From Lysobacter sp. K5869 (GTDB taxonomy: Bacteria > Pseudomonadota > Gammaproteobacteria > Xanthomonadales > Xanthomonadaceae), in the NCBI RefSeq assembly GCF_018847975.1, contig NZ_CP072597.1, positions 1,302,001-1,366,000 of the forward strand: a DNA stretch of 64,000 bases, read 5' to 3'. The number at the start of each line of letters is the position of its first letter. Within the stretch, counting starts at the first letter, position 1. Position numbers and translations under genes: made by a program. This document shows positions 17,476-25,763 of the stretch, piece by piece. The notes beneath the pieces were generated by a model. That model was not told where the DNA came from. It did not search any database and saw nothing but the letters and a program-made list of their open reading frames with translations.

Positions 17476-17502
17476 GGCGTTCGCGCCAAGCGCGAACGCG
17501 CC
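17476..17502 (-). terminator. Hairpin directly after rpmG
   Basis: GGCGTTCGCGC, CAA loop, GCGCGAACGCGCC. This perfect strong stem begins six bases past the rpmG stop but lacks a good T-tract, so it may stabilise the 3' end rather than terminate. Confidence 0.45.
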
Positions 17503-17508
17503 ATTGCG

Positions 17509-17673
17509 TCACTTGATCTTGCCTTCCTTATAGATCACGTGCTTACGGACGACGGGATCGTACTTCTTGATCTCCATCTTGCCCGGGGTGTTCTTCTTGT
17601 TCTTGTCGGTCGTGTAGAAGTGACCGGTGTTCGCCGTCGAGATCAGGCGGATCTTGTCGCGCTTGGAAGCCAT
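17509..17673 (-). CDS. rpmG: 50S ribosomal protein L33
   Basis: A 54-aa protein, [20 protein letters not shown] then [20 protein letters not shown], ending [11 protein letters not shown]. It is the full length of the Cys-free bacterial L33 form, which does not bind zinc. It binds the large subunit near the E site. It follows rpmB by twelve bases with AGGAGG just before the ATG, the standard rpmB-rpmG pair. Confidence 0.97.
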   Translation of the reverse strand: MASKRDKIRLISTANTGHFYTTDKNKKNTPGKMEIKKYDPVVRKHVIYKEGKIK

Positions 17674-17685
17674 GGTCGATCCTCC

Positions 17686-17922
17686 TTAGATCTTTTCGCC
17701 GCGGGCGCGCAGCTCGGCGAGGACGGCGTCGATGCCGTTCTTGTCGATGGTGCGCAGGGCGTGGGCGGAAACGCGCAGCTTCACCCAACGGTTCTCACTG
17801 GCGACCCAGAAGCGGCGCTCGTGCAGGTTGGGGAGGAAACGGCGGCGGGTTTTGTTCATGGCATGCGAGACGTTGTTGCCGGTCGTCGTTCGCTTGCCCG
17901 TAACTTGGCATACGCGGGACAT
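17686..17922 (-). CDS. rpmB: 50S ribosomal protein L28
   Basis: A 78-aa protein starting [20 protein letters not shown], with the basic core [17 protein letters not shown] and the C-terminal [19 protein letters not shown]. This is the expected size and sequence for L28 of the large ribosomal subunit. GAGGTG precedes the ATG. It is first in the rpmB-rpmG operon. Confidence 0.97.
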   Translation of the reverse strand: MSRVCQVTGKRTTTGNNVSHAMNKTRRRFLPNLHERRFWVASENRWVKLRVSAHALRTIDKNGIDAVLAELRARGEKI

Positions 17923-18091
17923 TGCGCACCTCAGTAGTTGATGCTTCCCTTGGCCAGGGAGGCGGCGGCCCCGGTGCGTAAGGCACCGCGCGATGCGGGT
18001 GGAAAATCACGCTGCACCATGGCGGCCGGAATCGCGCTTCCGGGACCGCCCGGACCGTTGCTAAGAACGTGCCGGACACAGCGAGCCGCGC

Positions 18092-18120
18092 ATTATGCCG
18101 GCAAATGCAAGCCGGAACAA
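18092..18120 (-). promoter_or_regulatory. Candidate rpmB promoter
   Basis: On the minus strand TTGTTC (18120-18115) and CATAAT (18097-18092) are 17 bp apart. The predicted start lies about 160 bases before the rpmB ATG. The -10 is good and the -35 weak. Confidence 0.35.
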
Positions 18121-18191
18121 GCACTTGGTGCCCGGGCCGGGGCGGGGCGCCATACTCGGGGCCCCGGCTGCCGCGTCCGAGAAGGAATGCC

Positions 18192-18590
18192 ATGACCCGT
18201 CGCACAGCTTCCTGCGCCTGCGGCCAGCTCAGCGTGGCCTGCGAGGGCGAGCCGCTGCGGATTTCGATCTGCCACTGCCTGAACTGCCAGCGCCGTACCG
18301 GCAGCGCGTTCAGCTACCAGGTGCGCTACCCGGAGGCCGCGGTCGCGGTGAGCGGGCAGGCCCGCGAGTTCGTCAAGGCCGGCGACAGCGGCAATCTCGC
18401 CCGGTTCGGGTTCTGCCCGCAGTGCGGCTCGACCGTGTTCTGGCGGCCCGACGCGCTGCCCGGCATCGTCCTGGTCGCGGCCGGCGCGTTCGCCGATCCG
18501 GCGTTCCCGCCGCCGCCGCAGGTGTCGGTCTACGGCGATCGCCGGCACGCCTGGGTCGCGGTGCCGGCCGGGTGCGAGGAGCTGGAATAG
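18192..18590 (+). CDS. GFA-domain zinc-binding protein
   Basis: A 132-aa protein of the GFA (Gfa/CENP-V) family. It has the family's cysteine pattern: CACGQLSVACEG near residue 8, CHCLNCQRRTGSAFSYQVRY at about 28-47, and FCPQCGSTVFWR at about 74-85. These bind structural and catalytic zinc. Members include glutathione-dependent formaldehyde-activating enzyme and many small-molecule enzymes of unknown substrate, so the reaction here is not assigned. It is divergent from rpmB. Confidence 0.88.
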   Translation: MTRRTASCACGQLSVACEGEPLRISICHCLNCQRRTGSAFSYQVRYPEAAVAVSGQAREFVKAGDSGNLARFGFCPQCGSTVFWRPDALPGIVLVAAGAFADPAFPPPPQVSVYGDRRHAWVAVPAGCEELE

Positions 18591-18603
18591 CGCGGCCGGC
18601 GGC

Positions 18604-18939
18604 TCAGTGGCTGGCCTTGTCCCGGTGCCAGCCGCGGTGCTTGATGTCCAGGTACAGGCTGTAGGCCGCGGTGAACGCCGGGAACAGGTTCTGGATCACG
18701 CCGACCGAGTCCTGCTTCTGCGAGAACAGGAAGTAGCTCAGGGTCATCGCGCTGCCGATCAGGCTCATGTACCAGAACACCCGCGGGATCACCGGCTTGC
18801 CCATGCGCTTGCTGGCGACGAACTGGACCAGCCAGCGGCCGCCGAACATCAGCGCGCCGATCAGGCCGATCAGCTTCCACGGCGACATGTGCAGGCCGGT
18901 CCAGGCCAGCCATTCGATCGGGGAATTCATGACGTCCAT
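18604..18939 (-). CDS. LABN-domain membrane protein (lipid-A synthase N-terminal-like)
   Basis: A 111-aa protein, almost all membrane: about three TM helices (LIGLIGALMFGGRWLVQF, YMSLIGSAMTLSYFLF, NLFPAFTAAYSLYLD). It matches the LABN domain that occurs at the N-terminus of some LpxB proteins and alone beside GT2 enzymes. It starts eight bases after the GT2 stop, so the two are probably co-translated. I infer a role with the GT2 in making or flipping a polyprenyl-linked sugar. An alternative start is the ATG at 18930. Confidence 0.85.
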   Translation of the reverse strand: MDVMNSPIEWLAWTGLHMSPWKLIGLIGALMFGGRWLVQFVASKRMGKPVIPRVFWYMSLIGSAMTLSYFLFSQKQDSVGVIQNLFPAFTAAYSLYLDIKHRGWHRDKASH

Positions 18940-18947
18940 GGCGGGGC

Positions 18948-19673
18948 TCAGCGCTCGACAATTTGGGTCAGCTTGCCGCGGCGGATCAGCCACGCGACCC
19001 CGCGCAGGTCGCTGATGCCGACCAGGGCGCGGTTGAGGTTGTTGTACTTGGACACGCCGGCGCCACGCGGACGGTGGTTCACCGGCACGCTCACCGTCTT
19101 GTAGCCGGCGCGCTGCATCAACGCCGGCAGGTAGCGGTGCATGTGGTCGAAGTACGGCAGTTCCAGGAACGCGGCGCGCTCGAACAGCTTGATGCCGCAG
19201 CCGGTGTCGGGGGTGTCGTCGCGCAGCATGCGGCTGCGGATCGCGTTGGCCCACTTCGAGGCCCAGCGCTTGCTGCCCGAGTCCTGGCGGTTGACCCGCC
19301 AGCCGGCGAACAGCTTGAACTCGCTCGCCGATTCGGCGCGCTTGGCCAGCAGCTTGGGGATGTCGGCCGGGTCGTTCTGGCCGTCGCCGTCGAGGGTGGC
19401 GATCCAGGCGCCGCGCGCGGCCTTGACCCCGCTGCGCACCGCGGTGCTCTGCCCGCTCTGGGTGACGTGGTGCAGGACGCGCAGCTCGGGCACGCCGACT
19501 TTCAGCGCTTCCAGCGCCGCCAGGGTGCCGTCGCGCGAGTGATCGTCCACATAAACGATCTCGAAGTCGGCCACCCCGCGCAGCGCGGCGGTGATCTCCT
19601 GGACCAGGGGCGCGACGTTGTCCTGTTCGTTGAACACCGGGACGACGACCGACAGCTGTGGGGATTGGGTCAT
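18948..19673 (-). CDS. GT2 family polyprenyl-phosphate sugar transferase (DPM1/ArnC-like)
   Basis: A 241-aa GT-A enzyme: SVVVPVFNEQDNVAPLV at the N-terminus, YVDDHSRDGT, the metal-binding DGDGQNDP, then GCGIKLFER and HRPRGAGVSKY. This is the pattern of dolichol/undecaprenyl-phosphate mannosyltransferases and ArnC-like enzymes. It lacks their C-terminal TM pair; the adjacent LABN protein may supply the membrane part. It likely transfers a sugar to undecaprenyl phosphate for modification of LPS or another envelope glycan. Confidence 0.88.
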   Translation of the reverse strand: MTQSPQLSVVVPVFNEQDNVAPLVQEITAALRGVADFEIVYVDDHSRDGTLAALEALKVGVPELRVLHHVTQSGQSTAVRSGVKAARGAWIATLDGDGQNDPADIPKLLAKRAESASEFKLFAGWRVNRQDSGSKRWASKWANAIRSRMLRDDTPDTGCGIKLFERAAFLELPYFDHMHRYLPALMQRAGYKTVSVPVNHRPRGAGVSKYNNLNRALVGISDLRGVAWLIRRGKLTQIVER

Positions 19674-19943
19674 GGATGCAGCTCAAGGAATGCGGGGGAG
19701 ATCCGGACGGTCCGTCGGCGAGCCGGGCGGGACGTGCCGGGCGCGCAGTAGACCGCGTCGGGTTTAACGATTCATTGTCCGCGGCCCGGCCGCGGGCGCA
19801 AACCGCGGAGCTTAGCGGCGAGGTTGTTCAGATTCAGTCGGAGCCGTTGCGGCCGCTGCGGTCGGCGCCGCTTCGACCGGAACCTTCGCCGGCTGCGCCG
19901 GGGCGGTCAAACTTTGACCAACTGCCCCGAATGCGAGCCAACG

Positions 19944-20909
19944 TCAGGCATTGTCGCCGAAATAGTCGCGGCACCACGCGACCACGCCGGGCAGGCCGGT
20001 CTCGATCGAGGTCGCCGGCTCGAAGCCGAAGGCGGCGTGGGCGCGGGCGGTGTCGGCCATGGTCTCGACCATGTCGCCGGGCTGCATCGGTTTGTAGACC
20101 TTCTGCGCCGGGCGGCCGGCGGCGTCCTCGATCACCTGGATGAAGCGCTCCAGCTCGACCGGGGTGTGGTTGCCGAGGTTGAACACGCGGTGCGGCGGCG
20201 TCTCTTGCGGCGGGTGATCCAGCGCGCCGAGCACGCCGGCGACGATGTCGTCGATGTAGGTGAAGTCGCGGCGCATCTTGCCGTGGTTGAACACGTCGAT
20301 CGGGCGCCCGGCCAGGACCGCGCGCGAGAACAGCAGCGGCGCCATGTCCGGCCGGCCCCACGGGCCGTAGACGGTGAAGAAGCGCAGGCCGGTGGCGCGC
20401 AGGCCGTAGAGCTGGGCGTAGGTGTAGGCCATCAGCTCGTTGGCGGCCTTGGTCGCCGCGTACAGCGAGCGCGGCTTGTCGATGCGCTGGTCCTCGGAGA
20501 ACGGCGGCGTGGCCGAATCGCCGTACACCGACGAGGACGAGGCGTAAGCCAGATGCTGCACGCCGCGGTGGCGGCACAGTTCCAGCAGATTGACGAAGCC
20601 GACCAGATTGCTGTCGACGTAGGCGTGCGGGTTGCTCAGCGAGTAGCGCACGCCGGCCTGCGCGGCCAGATGGATCACCCGCTCGATGCCGGCTTCGTCG
20701 AACAGCGCGGCGAGGCCGTCGCGGTCGGTCAGGTCGAGCGCGCGGATGTCCACGTCCGGGCACAGCGCGGCGACGCGGTCGCGCTTGATCTGCGGATCGT
20801 AGTAATCGTTGTAGTTGTCCAGGCCGACGACGGCGCGGCCCTGGGCGCGCAGCGCGCGGCAGACGTTGGCGCCGATGAAGCCGGCGGCGCCGGTGACGAG
20901 GATGGTCAT
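19944..20909 (-). CDS. NAD-dependent sugar epimerase, UDP-glucuronate 4-epimerase-like
   Basis: A 321-aa extended SDR enzyme. The NAD-binding TGAAGFIGANVCRAL (about 6-20) and LDNYNDYYDPQIKRDR are typical of UDP-glucuronate 4-epimerases. The catalytic site is SSSSVYG with Y150 and K154 (SLYAATKAANE). RFFTVYGPWGRPDMAP and RRDFTYIDDIV complete the family pattern. It probably makes UDP-galacturonate from UDP-glucuronate for envelope polysaccharide. It lies 270 bp upstream of the GT2-LABN pair on the same strand. Confidence 0.9.
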   Translation of the reverse strand: MTILVTGAAGFIGANVCRALRAQGRAVVGLDNYNDYYDPQIKRDRVAALCPDVDIRALDLTDRDGLAALFDEAGIERVIHLAAQAGVRYSLSNPHAYVDSNLVGFVNLLELCRHRGVQHLAYASSSSVYGDSATPPFSEDQRIDKPRSLYAATKAANELMAYTYAQLYGLRATGLRFFTVYGPWGRPDMAPLLFSRAVLAGRPIDVFNHGKMRRDFTYIDDIVAGVLGALDHPPQETPPHRVFNLGNHTPVELERFIQVIEDAAGRPAQKVYKPMQPGDMVETMADTARAHAAFGFEPATSIETGLPGVVAWCRDYFGDNA

Positions 20910-21014
20910 GCGGGAGACGGCCGACGGTCGGGACGGGCGGCCATTATCCGCCTTGCCCGCGACGCGCGCATTGCACGCGCGTCGCGGTCGCCGGAGCGGC
21001 CGGGCCGCGGGGCT

Positions 21015-21440
21015 TCAGTTCACCGCCAACTGCTTGGCGATGGCGTACGCCTGATTGAGCTGCTCGGCGGTGGTCGCGTCGATCCAGGTGTAGACCTTGA
21101 GCTTGCTCTTGGGCTTGTCGCCGGGGATCACGATCATCGCTTCGCGCGAGTAGGGGCGCGCGTTGCCGGGGGTGGCCTTGGTGTACCACTGCACCTGCTG
21201 GGCGCCGACGCTGCCCTTCTCGGCCTTGGCCTTCTTGTCCGGCTTGAACGTGCGGTGGCCCACATAGACGCCGAAACCGTTGCTGAGGCTGCCGGGCAGC
21301 TCGACGTAGCACAGCGTGTAGTTGTCGCCCTGGCGCTGGTTCCACTTCAGTTCCGGGTTCTTGAACTCGGGGCAGGTGCCGGTCTGCGCCCAGGCCAGGA
21401 CCGGGGTCAGCATCAGCGCTGCGGCGGCCATCCATTTCAT
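21015..21440 (-). CDS. Secreted hypothetical protein (141 aa)
   Basis: I do not recognise a family. A signal peptide (MKWMAAAALMLTPVLAWAQ, cleavage after WAQ or AWA) precedes a mature domain of about 120 residues. That domain has two Cys (TGTCPEF and TLCYVEL), a FGVYVGHRTFKPDKKAK block and a helix EQLNQAYAIAKQLAVN. It is likely periplasmic. It stands alone, with GGAG upstream of the ATG. Confidence 0.75.
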   Translation of the reverse strand: MKWMAAAALMLTPVLAWAQTGTCPEFKNPELKWNQRQGDNYTLCYVELPGSLSNGFGVYVGHRTFKPDKKAKAEKGSVGAQQVQWYTKATPGNARPYSREAMIVIPGDKPKSKLKVYTWIDATTAEQLNQAYAIAKQLAVN

Positions 21441-21702
21441 CGTTGCGTCTCCTTGCTCGGTGGATTTTTAGTGCCAGATTCAGCCCGTACCGGCGACGCC
21501 CAGCGCCCGGCCGGACGGAATCCGGCAGGGCAGGCGGCGGGGGACGGAAGCATCAGTTTAGTGGATTACCCCTCGCGATCCGGCGTCGGTGTCACAAGAA
21601 AACGCGGATGCGGCCGCTAGGACGGCGCGATCAGGCTAAGGGGGAAACGACCGAGCCGGTACTCGGTTCAGCGAAGGCCGGGGGCGGCTCTCCAGCGGGC
21701 GC

Positions 21703-22152
21703 TCAAACCGGATCGCGGTCGGGGCGGTCGGGCGGATAGAGATCCAGCGCCAGCGCGATGCCGAGCTCGCCGGCCCGCGCCAGCAAGGCGGGGTCCAGGG
21801 TCATGCCGCTGTTGGCGTCGAGGAACACGCCGATGAAGCACTCCGCCGAGCCGCCGGCGTCGCGCAGTTCGCGCAAGGCATCGGCCTGGGCCGACCAGGC
21901 GCGCAGCCGCTCGGCGAGAAAGTCTTCGAGGCGCTGTTCGCCGGAATCGCGCGCTGCCGGGCCGGGCGTGAGGTCGGCGGCCAAGGTCGATTCGCGATAC
22001 GTGCCGGGCAGCGGATGGCCCTTGGGCGTGAGCCGCGGTTCGCCCGCAATTCGAGTGGAGAAGCAGCCGAGCCCCAGCGTCTGGCCGAAGCGGCTCAAAT
22101 CGGCATCGGGGTGGCGCAAGCGCAAGCTGACCCGATAGCGATAGGGGTTCAA
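21703..22152 (-). CDS. DUF4279 domain protein
   Basis: A 149-aa cytosolic protein. The N-terminal strand VSLRLRHPDADLSRFGQTLG, the AGEPRLTPKGHPLPGTYRES block and the C-terminal GIALALDLYPPD fit DUF4279, a small alpha/beta domain with no assigned function. It follows parB by 13 bases and may be carried on the parAB transcript. Confidence 0.65.
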   Translation of the reverse strand: MNPYRYRVSLRLRHPDADLSRFGQTLGLGCFSTRIAGEPRLTPKGHPLPGTYRESTLAADLTPGPAARDSGEQRLEDFLAERLRAWSAQADALRELRDAGGSAECFIGVFLDANSGMTLDPALLARAGELGIALALDLYPPDRPDRDPV

Positions 22153-22165
22153 GCGGCGGCGGGCC

Positions 22166-23083
22166 TTACGCCTCGACCTTGCCGCGCAGCTTTTCCAACA
22201 CGCCTTCCAGCGAATCCAGGTCGGTGTAGTGGATCACCAGCCGGCCCTTGCCGCCGCGGCCGTGCAGCACGTTGACCTTGGTGTTGAGCGATTCCGACAG
22301 CTCGCGTTCCAGCGTGACGATGTCGGCCTGCGGCTTGGCCTTGGCCGGCTTGGGCTTGCCGGACGTCGGGATCTTGCCGGCGGCGAGCTGCTGCACGCGG
22401 TGTTCGACATCGCGCACCGACCAGCCGAGCTCGGCGGCCTGACGGGCCAGCGCGATCGCGGCTTGCGGCGCCAAGGTCAGCAGGGCGCGGGCATGGCCCA
22501 TTTCCAGCGAACGGGTCTCCACCAGTATCCGGATCTCGCCCGGCAGCTCGAGCAGGCGCAGCAGGTTGGACACCGCCGCGCGCGAGCGGCCCACGGCCTC
22601 GGCGGCCTGGGCGTGGGTGAGGTCGAATTCGTCGATCAGGCGGGTCAGCGCCTGCGCTTCTTCCAGCGGGTTGAGGTCTTCGCGCTGGATGTTCTCGATC
22701 AGCGCCATCGCGACCACGGTGCGGTCGTCGACTTCGCGGATGACCACCGGGATCTCGGCCAGCCCGGCCAGGCGCGAGGCGCGCCAGCGGCGTTCGCCGG
22801 CGATGATTTCGTAGGTCTTGCCGCCGCGCTCGCCGATCTCGCGCACGACGATGGGCTGGATCACGCCCTGGGCTTTGATCGACTCGGCCAGCTCGGCCAG
22901 CTTCTCTTCGTCCCAGTGCTTGCGCGGCTGGTACTTGCCGGCGCTCAGCGAATCGACCGGCAGGTGGCGCAGCAGGTCGCCGGGCTGCGCTTCGACCAGG
23001 GTTGGGGCTTCGGCGGCGGCCTTGGGGCCGAGCAAAGCTTCCAGGCCGCGGCCGAGGCCGCGCTTCTTGGCGGGATTGCTCAT
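22166..23083 (-). CDS. parB: Chromosome-partitioning protein ParB
   Basis: A 305-aa protein. N-terminal GLGRGLEALLG is the ParA-activating peptide. The CTPase/ParB domain (about 40-130) has YQPRKHWDEEKLAELAESIK, GVIQPIVVRE and AGERRWRASRLAG. An HTH follows (about 140-190, THAQAAEAVGRSRAAVSNLL), then a C-terminal dimerisation domain. It loads on parS and helps segregate the chromosome origin. The start at 23083 overlaps the parA stop by four bases. No parS site is visible nearby. Confidence 0.96.
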   Translation of the reverse strand: MSNPAKKRGLGRGLEALLGPKAAAEAPTLVEAQPGDLLRHLPVDSLSAGKYQPRKHWDEEKLAELAESIKAQGVIQPIVVREIGERGGKTYEIIAGERRWRASRLAGLAEIPVVIREVDDRTVVAMALIENIQREDLNPLEEAQALTRLIDEFDLTHAQAAEAVGRSRAAVSNLLRLLELPGEIRILVETRSLEMGHARALLTLAPQAAIALARQAAELGWSVRDVEHRVQQLAAGKIPTSGKPKPAKAKPQADIVTLERELSESLNTKVNVLHGRGGKGRLVIHYTDLDSLEGVLEKLRGKVEA

Positions 23084-23898
23084 GCCGGGGTCTCCGCGGT
23101 GGCGGTGCGCGCGCTCTTGGCGGCGGCCTGATCGCGCTCGCGCTGGCGGCGCAGCACTTCGCCGGCCAGGCCCAAATAAGCGATGCCGCCGCGGCTGGCC
23201 TTGTCGTAGCCGACGATGCTCTGGCCGAAGCTCGGCGCCTCGGCCAGACGCACGTTGCGCGGCACGATGGTGCGGAAGACCCGGTCGCCGAAGTGCGTGG
23301 TCAGGTCGGCGGAGACGGCGTTGGCGAGGTTGTTGCGCACGTCGAACATGGTGCGCAACACGCCTTCGATTTCGAGTGAAGGGTTCAGCTGGGCCTTGAG
23401 CGCGTCGATGGTCTCGATCAGCGCGCTGAGGCCTTCCAGGGCGTAGTACTCGCACTGCATCGGCACGATCACCGAATCGGCCGCGGTCAGCGCGTTCAAG
23501 GTCAGCAGCGACAGCGCCGGCGGGCAGTCGACGATGATGAAGTCGTAATTGGCGCGCAGCGGTTCGAGCGCGCGCTTGAGCCGCTGTTCGCGCGCATCTT
23601 CGCTCATCAGGCGGATTTCGGCCGCGGTGAGGTCGATATTGCCCGGCAACAGGTCGAAGCTCTCCGGCGCCTGCACGATCGTGGCGGCGGCGTCGGCCTC
23701 GCCCAGCAGCACGTCGCAGACCGAGTCCTCGAGCTGGCGCTTGTCCACGCCGCTGCCCATCGTGGCGTTGCCTTGCGGGTCCAGATCGACCAGCAGCACG
23801 CGCTTGGGCGCGCCGGCCAGCGCGGCGGCGAGATTGACCGCGGTGGTGGTCTTGCCGACCCCGCCTTTCTGATTGGCGACGGCGATGATGCGGGCCAT
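23080..23898 (-). CDS. parA: Chromosome-partitioning ATPase ParA (Soj)
   Basis: A 272-aa Walker-type ATPase. The deviant Walker A is KGGVGKTTTA (residues 11-20, with the signature lysine), Walker A' is LLVDLDPQGNAT and Walker B is IIVDCPPALS. EAPSFGQSI near the C-terminus is typical of chromosomal Soj/ParA. It forms ATP-dependent DNA-bound gradients that move ParB-parS complexes. The ATG at 23898 is chosen because the family starts here; an upstream in-frame extension is Arg/Gly-rich and unrelated. rsmG lies next to it, as in many origin-proximal regions. Confidence 0.96.
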   Translation of the reverse strand: MARIIAVANQKGGVGKTTTAVNLAAALAGAPKRVLLVDLDPQGNATMGSGVDKRQLEDSVCDVLLGEADAAATIVQAPESFDLLPGNIDLTAAEIRLMSEDAREQRLKRALEPLRANYDFIIVDCPPALSLLTLNALTAADSVIVPMQCEYYALEGLSALIETIDALKAQLNPSLEIEGVLRTMFDVRNNLANAVSADLTTHFGDRVFRTIVPRNVRLAEAPSFGQSIVGYDKASRGGIAYLGLAGEVLRRQRERDQAAAKSARTATAETPA

Positions 23899-24093
23899 GC
23901 GGCTCGTCCCCTGCTGTTCCGGAGTGAGAGAAGAAAAGTAACGATGCGGACGGCGCCTGGCGCCGACCGGACAGGGGATTATGCCCGCCCCGGCCGCCGC
24001 GCGCTTGAAGCGGCCTGGGCCGGGCCGGCGACCCTCGGGCAACGGACGGTCCGGCCGGGCGCCGTATGGTAGCCGCCCGCGTGGGTTCCGAAG

Positions 24094-24125
24094 CCCCTTG
24101 TAGGAGCGGCGCAAGCCGCGACCGC
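24094..24125. repeat. TGTAGGAGCGGCGC-type repeat
   Basis: CCCCTTGTAGGAGCGGCGCA continuing to AGCCGCGACCGC; a single copy between parA and rsmG. Confidence 0.8.
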
Positions 24126-24168
24126 GCCGCTTCCCGCCGCTGCGCCGGCTACGAAAAGCGCGCCGAAA

Positions 24169-24834
24169 CTAGCCTTCGCCGCGCCGCCCGATCACCACCA
24201 TATGCCGCTCCGCGGCCAGCCCCGGCACCGCCATGGGCTCGACCGCGCGCACTTCCCACCCCGCGGGCAGCGCCGCGATTTCCTCGTCCGGGCGCACGCC
24301 CTTCATCGCCAGCAACACCCCGCCGGGCTTGAGCAGGTGGCCGCCGAGTTCGAGGATCAGCGGCAGCGTGGCCAGGGCGCGGGCGGTGATCGCATCAAAC
24401 GCGCCCGGCTCGGCGAAGGCCTCGATCCGCGACTCGGCCACCCGCGCGTCCTTGAGCCCAAGCTGGCGCAGCGCCTCGCGCATGAAGCGGGCCTTCTTGC
24501 CGTTGCTCTCGACCAGGGTCACGCGCAGGCCCGGCTTGACGATGGACAGCGGAATCCCCGGCAGCCCCGGGCCGGTGCCCAGATCCGCCAGGGCGCCGCC
24601 GCGCGCCGCCAGGGCGTCGACATAGCCGTGCATGGCCAGCGAATCGAGCAGGTGCTTGCCGACCATCTCGTGCGGATCGCGCACGGCGGTGAGGTTGTAG
24701 GTGCGGTTCCAGCGCGCCAGCAGGGCCAGATAGTCCAGCAGCGGCGCGGCCAGCGCCGGGTCGAGCGCGAGCGCGGACAGGCCGGCCTCGAGCTCGCCGC
24801 GCAGGCCGGGCGGTAGGGAAGTGGGGGCGTTCAT
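24169..24834 (-). CDS. rsmG: 16S rRNA m7G527 methyltransferase
   Basis: A 221-aa class I methyltransferase of the expected length. It has [20 protein letters not shown], the SAM-binding [18 protein letters not shown] (about residues 82-99), and [20 protein letters not shown]. It methylates N7 of G527 in 16S rRNA; loss gives low-level streptomycin resistance in other bacteria. It precedes parA-parB on the same strand, separated by a repeat element. Confidence 0.96.
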   Translation of the reverse strand: MNAPTSLPPGLRGELEAGLSALALDPALAAPLLDYLALLARWNRTYNLTAVRDPHEMVGKHLLDSLAMHGYVDALAARGGALADLGTGPGLPGIPLSIVKPGLRVTLVESNGKKARFMREALRQLGLKDARVAESRIEAFAEPGAFDAITARALATLPLILELGGHLLKPGGVLLAMKGVRPDEEIAALPAGWEVRAVEPMAVPGLAAERHMVVIGRRGEG

Positions 24835-24872
24835 CGCGGGGATTATCGCCGAATGCGGCGGAGTGGCCGAAG

Positions 24873-24977
24873 CCCCGTGTAGGAGCGGCGTGAGCCGCGA
24901 CTGCGGGGTTGCCCGCTCGCGGCGCGAGGTTCGGCGTGGTTGCGTCGTCGCAGTCGCGGCTCACGCCGCTCCTACAG
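24873..24977. repeat. Inverted pair of TGTAGGAGCGGCGT-type repeats
   Basis: CCCCGTGTAGGAGCGGCGTG (from 24873) faces CGCAGTCGCGGCTCACGCCG continuing to CTCCTACAG (24949-24977). The right-hand element overlaps the last codons of the gene ending at 24972 and supplies its TAG stop. Confidence 0.85.
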
Positions 24978-25556
24978 CGGCTTCGGCCGCCACGCGATCG
25001 CGCCGAGATAGCCCGGCCCGGGCACGATCTCTTCCAGCCGCCACTGCTCCGGCGTCCCCAGTTCGGCGTCGCACTCGGCCAGCCGCATCTCGCCGGCCGA
25101 GGGCTCGAACCGCAGCCGGTGCAGCCCGAACGACAGCCCGTGTCCGTGCGCCTTGAGCACGGCCTCTTTGGCGCACCACAGGCGCAAAAAAGCTAGATCG
25201 CGGTCGTCCTGCGCGGCCAGCCAGTTCGCCTCGGCGTCGGTGAAATAGCGCTTGGCCACTTCCAGCGCGCGCGGCCGCCGGTGCAGCCGCTCCAGGTCCA
25301 CGCCGACCCGCGCCCCGCGCGCCAGCGCCACCAGCAGGCGCTCGCCGCTGTGGCTCCAGTTGCAGTCCCAGGCCTCGTGCGGCGGCAACAAATGCGGGCG
25401 CTGGCGGCCGTCGCGGGCGACTTGCAGGTCCGGATCGCCCAGTTCGGCCGCCAGCCACGCCCGCGCCGGCGGCTGCGCCGGTTCGCCGTGCGGGTGCGGC
25501 AGCCAGGTCCAGACAGGCGCGGCGGCGGGCGGGATTGAACCGGCGGACAGGGACAT
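24972..25556 (-). CDS. 4'-phosphopantetheinyl transferase (Sfp-type)
   Basis: A 194-aa enzyme. The N-terminal half has the NWSHSGER CoA-binding region. The catalytic motifs are GVDLERLHRRPRALEVAKRYF (GVDxE, about residues 90-94) and LRLWCAKEAVLKAHGHGLSF (WxxKEA, with the catalytic Glu and Lys). It moves phosphopantetheine from CoA to carrier proteins. The Sfp-type and its divergent neighbour, an adenylate-forming enzyme, suggest secondary-metabolite or aryl-polyene carrier proteins, which is inference. The stop codon lies in a repeat element. Confidence 0.9.
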   Translation of the reverse strand: MSLSAGSIPPAAAPVWTWLPHPHGEPAQPPARAWLAAELGDPDLQVARDGRQRPHLLPPHEAWDCNWSHSGERLLVALARGARVGVDLERLHRRPRALEVAKRYFTDAEANWLAAQDDRDLAFLRLWCAKEAVLKAHGHGLSFGLHRLRFEPSAGEMRLAECDAELGTPEQWRLEEIVPGPGYLGAIAWRPKPL

Positions 25557-25763
25557 GAACAGGCGCGGGCTTGGCGTGCGGTGGGCCGGTCAGCGTAAGC
25601 TAAACGCCAGGGGATCGGGTTCCGGCTACGGCGGCCGCGCGGGGGCGCGGCGCGTTCGCGCGGGATCGCCACGCGCGGCCACGGCGGCGCGGCGGCGGTT
25701 CGTCAGCCTGCGATCAGGCGGCGCCCGGCAAGTTTCAGGCAATACAGCGGAAAACCACACCGA

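Larger units (their letters stand above)
16999..17508. other. 510-bp convergent gap with repeats and terminators
   Basis: It lies between the protease and rpmG, whose ends face each other. It contains an inverted pair of TGTAGGAGCGGCGC-type elements (17150-17240), two minus-strand terminators, a palindromic repeat at 17440-17466 and a hairpin at 17476. No gene is supported. Confidence 0.7.

Noticed and set aside
22166..23898. A parS site within or next to parA-parB
   Set aside because: I looked for the TGTTTCACGTGAAACA pattern and saw none in this stretch; sites are probably elsewhere near the origin.
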